From NCBI RefSeq assembly GCF_900143265.1, contig NZ_FRDJ01000001.1, positions 1 through 64,000 on the forward strand: a stretch of 64,000 nt of DNA, in the 5' to 3' direction. How positions within the stretch are numbered: the stretch's first letter is position 1; each line of letters starts with the position of its first letter. Shown in pieces: positions 7,391 to 15,472 of the stretch. The DNA is from Fervidobacterium gondwanense DSM 13020 (GTDB lineage Bacteria; Thermotogota; Thermotogae; Thermotogales; Fervidobacteriaceae). The position numbers and the translations under genes were made by a program. Under the pieces are notes generated by a model that was not told the DNA's origin, did no database searches, and saw only the letters and a list, made by a program, of their open reading frames with translations.

Positions 7391-9392
7391 GGAAGATCAA
7401 CTCCTCGAAGACAGAGGTGAAGAAAGAAATCTCTTCTCTCACTAATATCGAAACTATGGCTATCAAGATAGTTATCAGTATCATCGCGAAGATCGTAAGC
7501 AAAATGTTCTTAACTGTCTCACCAAATGAGAAGTTGTGTATCTGCGCTATTACGATGAAGAGTAATATGAGCGACCAACCCCAGATTACTTGCATAGAGA
7601 ATGTGTAGATGAAAGACTCATTCAGTGTAAGTATGTTTGTGATTAAAGCTATAGGAACTGAGAATAGGATATACGGTAAGAACGATACTATAGTACCGAT
7701 GAAGATATCCTTGAATCGCCCCTCACCTTCTGATATTTCACTCACGAGGAAGTTTCCAAGAACGAAAAGGAAGAAGAGCCTGTAAGTATCAACAAAGAGA
7801 TTCAAGAAATCTATCCTCTTAGCTCCAAATCCAAAGAACAAAGGCGAACCTATGAGTCTGATAAGTATATTTTCCAAGTAAAGTATTAGATACAGGATAA
7901 TCCCGGTTACAAAGGAAATGCTGTTATGTTTTTTCAATTCGTAAACGCCATCGAATGGATTTTTCAAGAATAAAATAGTGTATTTAATTTGCCTCAGTAT
8001 CCAGTTGTCTTTCAATTTCTTTCTGCGTTCGCCTTTTTGTATTATCCCCTGTCTAATCAAAACCGTTCTTATCAAATCAAACAATGCGATTGCCACTACT
8101 AACACGAAAATTGGTCCAACTATTCTTTGAATCCACTGATTGCGTATGTACCAAAATGCGTCGGAATAGCCCTTTGAATCTTGTGCCAATCTGAAATATT
8201 CGAACGCTGTTGAATAATTCTCTTTCTTGAACTCTACATTTCCAAGCACCCTGTATGTAAGTGCGAATGCTGAGTTCATCTGTTTTATTTCTCGCCATAT
8301 CTGTTCGCTTTCCATATACATTCCCTGGTTGTAGTAATGCACGCCTTTTAACACAAGACTGCCAAATTTCGTCGGTCTGAGTACGACAACGCTTCCATCC
8401 TCCTTATCCAGAACGAATATCTTTCCATCTTCGGAAACGGTAATGGCGGCTGGTGTTCTGAATAACCCCAACCGGTTCTCGTAGAAACTCTGCCCACCGA
8501 AGGCAAAAATTAAATTTCCAAGCAAGTCGTAAGTGTAGATCATCCCATTTGTCGAGAGCGCATAAACATTCCCGAGGCTATCAAGTGCGATATCAATGAA
8601 GTTTACGTCTGATACAGCCAGAGACGGATAGACATTCACACCGGCCACGTTGAATCTCTTAATTGCATCTTCAAATAACCCCTGTGTCACTGTCCAAACC
8701 GAATTGACCGAATCTATTGCCAAACTCGTTGGCGAAGGAGGTCTTATCCTCAGCAGCTGGGCTTTTTGAGATTCTGTAAAGACGAGCCTTTGGAGTACCA
8801 TCCTGAGCGTAACCTTTGGCGTGTTTGCACCAAAAAAGCTTAGGAATCTACCTTCGCTATTGAAAACTGCAAGCCCGTTCGTCACGCCCTGACATACGAC
8901 GTATATGTTCCCCCTCTTGTCAGCTGCAACTTTTAGAGGTATGAAATCGTTCGACTTTCCGTATATTGGAGACTCGGGTTTTGTAATCGTGAGCAACAAT
9001 TCCCCATCATTTGAAAACTTGTAGACACTCTGTCCCCAGGAATCTGCAACGTAGACGTTGCCGTTATCGTCTACGTATATCCCCTCAGGGTTCAACAACT
9101 GTCCTTCCCCGATGTACGAATAAGTTCTGCTCCCCATATCGAACACTACAACTACAGCATTCTGAGTATCCGCAAGGTAAAGTTTGCCAAATTTCCAGAA
9201 TATATCAGAAACTGAACTTGTATCGAAAATCAGCTTTTCGAAAGGTTCAAATGCGTCCTGTATGCGAACTATATTGTTACCCACACCGAGTGTGTAGGTA
9301 TAATACGGCGTATTAGCAAAGAGTGTTAATGTAAAGAGTAATGAAAAGAGAAAACAAAAGATCAAGACAAATCTCATAGCTGACAACTTCAT
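7374..9392 (-). CDS. NHL-repeat/TPR protein with C-terminal YIP1-type membrane domain
   Basis: 672 residues in three parts. A signal peptide (residues 1-26) leads into a beta-propeller with NHL-type repeats to about residue 330 (LNPEGIYVDDNGNVYVADS, FRTPAAITVSEDGKIFVLDKEDG). A short TPR-like helical stretch follows (about 340-400, YYNQGMYMESEQIWREI). The C-terminus is a membrane domain with about six helices (420-672) of YIP1 type. This architecture puts a sensor- or scaffold-like propeller outside and a channel-like domain in the membrane. It sits between permease pair A and the DUF5696-type gene. A transport accessory role is likely from context, but the mechanism is unknown. Confidence 0.7.
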   Translation of the reverse strand: MKLSAMRFVLIFCFLFSLLFTLTLFANTPYYTYTLGVGNNIVRIQDAFEPFEKLIFDTSSVSDIFWKFGKLYLADTQNAVVVVFDMGSRTYSYIGEGQLLNPEGIYVDDNGNVYVADSWGQSVYKFSNDGELLLTITKPESPIYGKSNDFIPLKVAADKRGNIYVVCQGVTNGLAVFNSEGRFLSFFGANTPKVTLRMVLQRLVFTESQKAQLLRIRPPSPTSLAIDSVNSVWTVTQGLFEDAIKRFNVAGVNVYPSLAVSDVNFIDIALDSLGNVYALSTNGMIYTYDLLGNLIFAFGGQSFYENRLGLFRTPAAITVSEDGKIFVLDKEDGSVVVLRPTKFGSLVLKGVHYYNQGMYMESEQIWREIKQMNSAFALTYRVLGNVEFKKENYSTAFEYFRLAQDSKGYSDAFWYIRNQWIQRIVGPIFVLVVAIALFDLIRTVLIRQGIIQKGERRKKLKDNWILRQIKYTILFLKNPFDGVYELKKHNSISFVTGIILYLILYLENILIRLIGSPLFFGFGAKRIDFLNLFVDTYRLFFLFVLGNFLVSEISEGEGRFKDIFIGTIVSFLPYILFSVPIALITNILTLNESFIYTFSMQVIWGWSLILLFIVIAQIHNFSFGETVKNILLTIFAMILITILIAIVSILVREEISFFTSVFEELIFRAKVR

Positions 9393-9421
9393 ATTCTTGT
9401 CTCCTTCGTGATGGGTGATTA

Positions 9422-10291
9422 TTATTTAATACCTGAGTGCGCCATAGTGTTCATTACTTTGCTCTGCGTGAATATGAATATTATCAAATTGGGCAAGAAC
9501 ATTATAGAAGCGGCTGCAGCTGCAATACCTGCACCGGCAACCGTACCGGCACTTCCACTTAGCGTCGACATGTAATACGCAAAATTCTTTAAACTCTCGT
9601 TGTTTATGTATATAAGTGATGCTTCTGTTGAATTCCACGCAGTCTGGAACGACAGAATCGCTACAGTGGCGACTGCGGGTCTTGTAAGTGGAAGAATAAC
9701 CTTCAAATATATATACCAATCGCTCGCACCGTCGATCTTCGCAGCTTCGATCAACGAATCTGGAATTTGATCAATGAATTGCTTTACTAAAAACAATCCA
9801 ACGGGCATTGCGAGGTTTGGCAGGATGTGAGCAAGGAAGTTATCGATGAGTCCGAGCCTCGCAATAATAACGTACCTTGGAATAGAGACTGCGATTGGGA
9901 CAAACATAAGTGCTAACGTATTGATTTCAAATAATAATTTCTTTAGTCTAAAATTCTTCTTAGAGAGTATATATCCAGCCATCGTGCTGATGAGAATCGA
10001 TAAAAACACTACGGCAATCGATATTAAAAAGCTGTTGAAAAGATACCGGCTGACAGGTATGCCGGACTGTGTCATCGAGCTGAACAAAAGCCTGAAGTTC
10101 TGCAGAGTCGGGTTCCTCACAAATATCCGTGGTGGAAATGCGAAGAGTTCACTGTACGGTTTGAATGCGTTTGAAAAGATGAAAACAAGGGGAATCGCCA
10201 TAAAAATGGCGAGTGGTATCAAGAATACGTAAAATTTTATTTGACTCTTATCGAACCTCTCTGGATTTATCTTAGTACCTTTAAATGCCAT
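9422..10291 (-). CDS. Sugar ABC transporter permease, MalG type (pair A)
   Basis: 289 residues, six hydrophobic segments. The EAA loop ([22 protein letters not shown]) is near residue 190 and the NTMAHSGIK tail is typical of MalG-type permeases. The start ATG at 10291 follows AAGGGGTG. It partners the MalF-type permease 35 bp upstream and lies directly after the carbohydrate-binding/solute-binding fusion gene, so it probably belongs to that binding protein. Confidence 0.88.
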   Translation of the reverse strand: MAFKGTKINPERFDKSQIKFYVFLIPLAIFMAIPLVFIFSNAFKPYSELFAFPPRIFVRNPTLQNFRLLFSSMTQSGIPVSRYLFNSFLISIAVVFLSILISTMAGYILSKKNFRLKKLLFEINTLALMFVPIAVSIPRYVIIARLGLIDNFLAHILPNLAMPVGLFLVKQFIDQIPDSLIEAAKIDGASDWYIYLKVILPLTRPAVATVAILSFQTAWNSTEASLIYINNESLKNFAYYMSTLSGSAGTVAGAGIAAAAASIMFLPNLIIFIFTQSKVMNTMAHSGIK

Positions 10292-10326
10292 CTACATCAC
10301 CCCTTGAACAAGAAAAGCGAACCTTG

Positions 10327-11214
10327 TCAATCCTTCTCTAAAAACAGTGCCCAGACGAATTTTGAACTTACCCAAATCATGATTAAGAGGACGACGGAAA
10401 TCGCAGCAGCGTACCCCATTTCGTACCTCATAAATCCGAAATCTTCGATGTGGTTCACTATGAGCTGACCGGAGTACTGAGGCGTCGGATTCGATCCTGA
10501 GAGCATGACTCCAATATAACCAGCCTGAAACGTCGAAACAACTGACATAACTGCACCGAATAGCATTTGCGGTTTCATCATTGGTATCGTGAGATAGAAG
10601 ATTTCTTGCCACCTTTTCGATATCCCATCGACATAGCCAGCTTCGTATATCTGCGGGTCTGTGTTCAACACGCCTGCGAGCATCGCTAAGAAACCAACCC
10701 CCATACTGCTCCACAAAGTTACTATAACCATAGTGGTAAAAAGGTACTTTGGCGACTGCAGCCATTGGACGGGCTGATCAATCAGTCCAAGCCTTAACAA
10801 AAAGCTATTCAGATATCCAGACTTATCACCGCTAAAAATCGTCAACCATATAACCTGCATCGCAACGCCAACGGTCATTGATGGTGAGTATATTATTAGA
10901 GAAAGGATAGTTCTCGGCACCCTTGGAATCTGGGCTAACATCCATGCAAGGAAGAATGCCAAGAAATAACCCAACGGACCTACGATGATAGCGAATTTTA
11001 TCGTATTCGGAAGAACGTACTGCATAAAGACACTGTCGGTCGTAAAAAGAGAAATATAGTTCTTCACGCCAATGAATCTTGGAAATTGTATAGTGTTGAA
11101 ATTTGTGAACGACAGCAAAACAGCGAGTATCGTTGGAAGAATTATAAATATGCTGAAGAGCAAGATATAAGGAGAAAGGAATGTAATTATCCATTTGCGA
11201 TCGTATTTTTTCAT
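10327..11214 (-). CDS. Sugar ABC transporter permease, MalF type (pair A)
   Basis: 295 residues with TM1 at about 10-33 ([21 protein letters not shown]). The EAA loop is divergent: [24 protein letters not shown], where the usual AAKIDGAS reads AGYVDGIS. That makes it clearly distinct from pair B. It starts ATG 11214 behind AAGGTGG, 13 bp after the stop of the fusion binding protein. It is the inner-membrane subunit of a CUT1-type importer. Confidence 0.88.
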   Translation of the reverse strand: MKKYDRKWIITFLSPYILLFSIFIILPTILAVLLSFTNFNTIQFPRFIGVKNYISLFTTDSVFMQYVLPNTIKFAIIVGPLGYFLAFFLAWMLAQIPRVPRTILSLIIYSPSMTVGVAMQVIWLTIFSGDKSGYLNSFLLRLGLIDQPVQWLQSPKYLFTTMVIVTLWSSMGVGFLAMLAGVLNTDPQIYEAGYVDGISKRWQEIFYLTIPMMKPQMLFGAVMSVVSTFQAGYIGVMLSGSNPTPQYSGQLIVNHIEDFGFMRYEMGYAAAISVVLLIMIWVSSKFVWALFLEKD

Positions 11215-11227
11215 TCAACCACCTTCT

Positions 11228-14074
11228 CTATTTATACCAAGTGAGAATATCTTCCAGTTCGTAAATCTTGAACGGTCTAACCGGTTTACCGTTTTCGTAA
11301 TATCCGAATTCTTCAAGCTTCCTTGCGAACTCTTTGTTAACAACATTGATGCCGTCGTCTACAGCAACCCTCAACGGTTTACCTTCGAGAACAACCTTGT
11401 TCCAGATATTACTGATTTCCCTCTCCAAGATATAGCTTGCCGGCATCTTTGGAACTTCCTGCAACCACTCAAACTGTGACTTTATAACTGACAAATCTGA
11501 CTGTCTTATTGGCAACCAACTTACAGCATTCCTATTTGCAGGAATCATTAAAAACTCTATACCGTAAGTGCTCACTACTTGATTTATAAATTGCCTTTGG
11601 GTTTCTTCTGAAAGCCACCATTTTACAAATTCCCACGATTCCATAGGATATTTCGTGTCATTAAATATCGCAACCGCTTGAGCAGAACCAGTCTGCCATC
11701 TTTCGATCACACCGTTCCACTCAACACCCGGCGACGGCACTATCGACCACATGCCTTTCAATTCAGGAGCTGCGATGGTTAACTGGACATACGTTCCGAG
11801 GTTGCCAACACCGATCGGAATTTCACCTTTTCTAAAGCTTTCGAAGAAATTGGCTACTTGAGTTGGAATACCGTACATGGTGAAGAGTTCTGTCATCTCT
11901 TTTAACGCCCTTAAAGTTTTACTATCGCCTATCGCTGTTTTCAAACCATCATCTGTAAAGAGTTTACCGTGGTACTGATAGATGAACGGTGCGGTTGTCA
12001 TCCAAGCTTTGAACGAAGTCGAGCCACCCAATGGTAAATAAAAATTCATCCCGTTCCTCTGAAGCTCTGGAAGTATAGTCTTTACATCTTCCCACGTGTT
12101 TGGTATCGGTATCTTCAAGTAATTAATAATATCTGTCCTGTAGAATAACACATAGAAATCGAGTGTTTCGGGCAACCCATAGCAATGTTCCTCGTACAAG
12201 TACGGAAGAAGTGATCCCGGATAGAAATTCTTTGAGTATTCCACAAAATCCGAGAACCTTCTCAAATCAAGTGCAGCTCCCCTTATTCCCATCTCAAAAG
12301 GAATCCAGTTGCTTATTCCAAGTGCGATGTCCGGTGATTTCTTCGCAGCATTCGCCAGGATCAACTTCCCTTCGTCCCGCATTATCGACAGGTCAACGTA
12401 TATTCCCGTTTTAGGAGTGAACTCCTTGTCCACAAGTTGTTGGAGAATATCCACGTACTGTCTTGGCCTGTTCACCCAGACTTCCAACACCACTTTTGAT
12501 TCAGCAGTTTCAGTGTACGATTTTTGCCTGATAAACGAATGTACGAACCGCTTCAAACCTTCCAAAAAGATCTTAAAAAACGAAACCTTCACAGTCCGGT
12601 CAATATCTTTCCCTTGGTAGATATAAATCTGATCGATCGTAAGTGGCATCTGCTGGAGTCCGTTGTACGCATTTGAAAGCTCTGACAATACCGACCCGGT
12701 ACTTCCAACAAGCATCTCTATCCTGTTTGGAATCTTGTTTGGGTCCTTTCTCAAACGTTCCAAGAACATTTCAACTATATTCAAAGACACGTATTCGGTA
12801 TTCGATGTATTTTTATTTATTTGAGCAATCTCTTTCTTTAGCTCTCTTGTCTTTGAAATCAAATATGCGAGTTTTTCATCTATATCTGGGAAATAATCTC
12901 TTATCTCCCACTCAATATTCCTATCTGTCTGCCCCCCGGATATGTATTTCACTTTTAAGGCGAGATCATTTATATAATCAATCATTGATTTCAAATCGTT
13001 TAGAACGTTCGAATAGACAGAAGCGTTAACTTCGAAAGAAACTGTATGGATCCCCTTCTTTAAATAGAAATACAATGGTTCTCCATTTCTTGCGTTCAAA
13101 GTTTCTATTTTCCAATTTGTCGTATACTTAAACGGTAAGTAAATCATATCTTCATAAAGAACTTTTCCATCGATATAAACGGTTCTAAAGCTTGTGAAGT
13201 CTGGTTTCGAATTCTGTAGATACTTCACAGCTAATTTATAATATCCATCCTGTGGCACTTCAAAAGAATACGTGACAATTTGCCCCGGCTGTTTCCAGTT
13301 ATCTCCACCGAATGCGTTGAGAAGCAAGTTGTATGTGGTGTACGGAACTACCTCCGGCGTTCTTATCGATATCGCATTCGTCGAAGGATCACTCTTCATC
13401 TGTGGGCGCTCTGCCTCGATTATTACCTTACTATCTCCCGTGTTCTCTCTTGCACCTTTCGGTAATGTATAAGCCTGTGGCTTCACTGGCCTTTCCAAGA
13501 CCACTCGTTTTAGATTTATACTCCCGCTTTTGAGAGTTATCTTAAGCCTCGTAATCGGCGGATCTACTTTGAAGAAAAGTGGTTCTTTCTCAATTCCCGT
13601 AGGGCTTTTCAAGTAATAAGAAAATACTTCACGAACGATATATTGGTTCGGTAAAACTTCATCGTTGTACCTGTTCTTTGGGAATTTACCTTCTTCGTAT
13701 TTCCAAAATTGGATCAGCGGAATGCCTTGCGCTTCTATAAAAGGTACGCTGTCGTTTAAAGTTACAGAGATTTCTGGAGGTAATATCTGCTTTGATGTTA
13801 CAACATAATCCAGTCGGATGTTCCAAACTCCGGAATTTTGACAAGGTATTTCAAACTCAATTGAACCACCGGCTTGCATATCAACAGATAACTGGGGAGA
13901 ACCCCAAAGGGTTTCCCCAGTTACGAGAGGGGTCGTGAAGAATCTTGAGAGTGCTTTGTGATATGTCATATAGTTATCTATGTCACTTGCTTTTTCATAA
14001 TCTTGTGCATATGTCGTTGTGAAAAAGATTATGGAAAACACTATCACTATTGCGATTAATACTTTTCTAATTAT
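11228..14074 (-). CDS. Solute-binding protein fused to N-terminal carbohydrate-binding modules
   Basis: About 948 residues. After a signal peptide (ending TYAQ) come beta-sandwich modules; one begins near residue 205 with VIIEAERP and continues with TYSFEVPQDGYYKLAVKYL, typical of CBM6/CBM35-like folds. A helical linker spans about 345-480. A family-1 extracellular solute-binding domain fills the rest (GLPETLDFYVLFYRTDIINYLKIPIPNTW, WSIVPSPG). It is probably a surface receptor for long glucans feeding permease pair A. No ATG, GTG or TTG lies at the right distance from AGGAGGGA (14081-14088). An in-frame ATA at 14074 is 6 nt away and restores a proper basic signal start (IRKVLIAIV). The first conventional start, GTG 14047, would lack the basic residues. 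Confidence 0.8.
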   Translation of the reverse strand: MIRKVLIAIVIVFSIIFFTTTYAQDYEKASDIDNYMTYHKALSRFFTTPLVTGETLWGSPQLSVDMQAGGSIEFEIPCQNSGVWNIRLDYVVTSKQILPPEISVTLNDSVPFIEAQGIPLIQFWKYEEGKFPKNRYNDEVLPNQYIVREVFSYYLKSPTGIEKEPLFFKVDPPITRLKITLKSGSINLKRVVLERPVKPQAYTLPKGARENTGDSKVIIEAERPQMKSDPSTNAISIRTPEVVPYTTYNLLLNAFGGDNWKQPGQIVTYSFEVPQDGYYKLAVKYLQNSKPDFTSFRTVYIDGKVLYEDMIYLPFKYTTNWKIETLNARNGEPLYFYLKKGIHTVSFEVNASVYSNVLNDLKSMIDYINDLALKVKYISGGQTDRNIEWEIRDYFPDIDEKLAYLISKTRELKKEIAQINKNTSNTEYVSLNIVEMFLERLRKDPNKIPNRIEMLVGSTGSVLSELSNAYNGLQQMPLTIDQIYIYQGKDIDRTVKVSFFKIFLEGLKRFVHSFIRQKSYTETAESKVVLEVWVNRPRQYVDILQQLVDKEFTPKTGIYVDLSIMRDEGKLILANAAKKSPDIALGISNWIPFEMGIRGAALDLRRFSDFVEYSKNFYPGSLLPYLYEEHCYGLPETLDFYVLFYRTDIINYLKIPIPNTWEDVKTILPELQRNGMNFYLPLGGSTSFKAWMTTAPFIYQYHGKLFTDDGLKTAIGDSKTLRALKEMTELFTMYGIPTQVANFFESFRKGEIPIGVGNLGTYVQLTIAAPELKGMWSIVPSPGVEWNGVIERWQTGSAQAVAIFNDTKYPMESWEFVKWWLSEETQRQFINQVVSTYGIEFLMIPANRNAVSWLPIRQSDLSVIKSQFEWLQEVPKMPASYILEREISNIWNKVVLEGKPLRVAVDDGINVVNKEFARKLEEFGYYENGKPVRPFKIYELEDILTWYK

Positions 14075-14130
14075 TTCAGTTCCCTCCTAAAAACTAAAGT
14101 CTGACAAATAGCTGTATGAATCGCCTGAGC

Positions 14131-15435
14131 TTACTTCGTCATCACAGCAATTTTCTTAACTGCATTTTGATACTGTTCGTTGGCTATTTTGTTGAGTTGT
14201 TTCACGTAATCTGCGATGTTGACGCTACCTCTCATTGCGTTCCAAATCACATCTCCGATGTTTGCATTTGGATTGTCTCCCACTTTGATACCCGTTGGTG
14301 CAGTCCATCTTGATTGGATGTAACCCGGAACGATTTTGACGCCCTCGATGATTCCAGTTCCAATCTTTGCATACGCTTCGTCAAGACCCGGGAAGAGCTT
14401 CTTCACTGCGAAGTACTTATCGAGTACGGCCTTTTCCGTTGTGAGGGGCAACGAAGACCACTGATTTTTCTTGTCTATTTCAAGTCTCTTGAGGATACCA
14501 TCTCTTCCGAACGTTACGAATTTTGCGAACAAGAACGCTTCTTTTGGGTTCTTAGTTGTCTTTGATATAACGAAGAAGTCGCCGACAACCGGCGTTCTAC
14601 CGCCGGGAACACCTATGAATCTGCTCTTGAAAGGCAGTGTTGCAAAGAATGTTGTATCCCATGTTCCAGACCATCTGATGGCTATCTTTCCCTGATTCCA
14701 AACATCGCCGTACCAACCTGCGTTGTACTGTTTCTTCTGCTCTTCCGGCAGAGCGTCGTAAACGTACTTACCTTGCCAGAGTTGCTTTGCAATGTTTACA
14801 GCTTCAAGGAACGACGGGTCATCCAAGTTGTACTGTTTTCCATCCCATGTGTACCATCCGAGCCTCAAGTTCTTCATCGCTGGATACCATTCAGGAATCT
14901 GTACTTCTTCGGCAAGACCGATGATTCCATCTTTTGGAATGGTGAGTTTCTTTACCGCATTCAAGAATTCTGCCCACGACGGTGCGAATTTCAATGGTTT
15001 GACGTTGTACTTCTCGAAGAGTTCGTCGTTTACAAAATATCCCATGAAGTAAAGACCTGCTGGCACACCGTAGATCTTGTTGTTGTAAACGGTAGCGTTT
15101 CTAAGAGGCGCTGGGATGTTCTTCCATTCTGGGTCAGCCAATGCCATTTTCGTGAGGTCAAGTGCCCAGTCGTTCGTCAACGCCATCGGTATGTTTGGAA
15201 TCATTATCACATCTGGTAATTTACCAGCAGCCGCTTGAGCAATGAGCCAGTCTTCGTAGTTGCCTTCCGCTGTTACAATCTTCACTTCGATGTCTGGATA
15301 GAGCTTCATGAATTCCTGGACCATGTCCCTTTCGATATCAAGACCGAGGTTCCAGTTGACGTAAGTAATCGTTACTTTTCCAAACGATACTACGGCAAGA
15401 ACTAAGAGTAAACCCGCCAAAAACACCTTTTTCAT
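14131..15435 (-). CDS. Extracellular sugar-binding protein (family 1), ABC importer
   Basis: About 434 residues. A signal peptide (MKKVFLAGLLLVLAVVSFG) without a lipobox is followed by a mature region of the family-1 solute-binding fold (VNWNLGLDIERDMVQEFMKLYPDIEV, GKLPDVIMIPNIP, YGVPAGLYFMGYFVNDELFEKY). It binds sugar in the periplasm-like space and delivers it to a permease pair. GGGAGGG 8 nt before ATG 15435 fixes the start. It lies 37 bp after the GH94 gene and before the fusion binding protein. Two binding proteins for two permease pairs fits the operon layout, but the pairing is not proven. Confidence 0.87.
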   Translation of the reverse strand: MKKVFLAGLLLVLAVVSFGKVTITYVNWNLGLDIERDMVQEFMKLYPDIEVKIVTAEGNYEDWLIAQAAAGKLPDVIMIPNIPMALTNDWALDLTKMALADPEWKNIPAPLRNATVYNNKIYGVPAGLYFMGYFVNDELFEKYNVKPLKFAPSWAEFLNAVKKLTIPKDGIIGLAEEVQIPEWYPAMKNLRLGWYTWDGKQYNLDDPSFLEAVNIAKQLWQGKYVYDALPEEQKKQYNAGWYGDVWNQGKIAIRWSGTWDTTFFATLPFKSRFIGVPGGRTPVVGDFFVISKTTKNPKEAFLFAKFVTFGRDGILKRLEIDKKNQWSSLPLTTEKAVLDKYFAVKKLFPGLDEAYAKIGTGIIEGVKIVPGYIQSRWTAPTGIKVGDNPNANIGDVIWNAMRGSVNIADYVKQLNKIANEQYQNAVKKIAVMTK

Positions 15436-15472
15436 ACAGCTTCCCTCCCTTTCATAAGGTAGTTGAAGGTAA

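Noticed and set aside
9011-9316. Open plus-strand frame of 101 codons inside the NHL/YIP1 gene
   Set aside because: No ribosome binding site, no recognisable domain, and the opposite frame encodes clear NHL repeats.
10292-10765. 157-codon minus-strand frame overlapping the MalF-type permease
   Set aside because: Out of frame with the clear permease, composition unlike a real protein.
12643-13029. 128-codon plus-strand frame within the CBM/solute-binding fusion gene
   Set aside because: Antisense to a long coherent coding region and without start signals.
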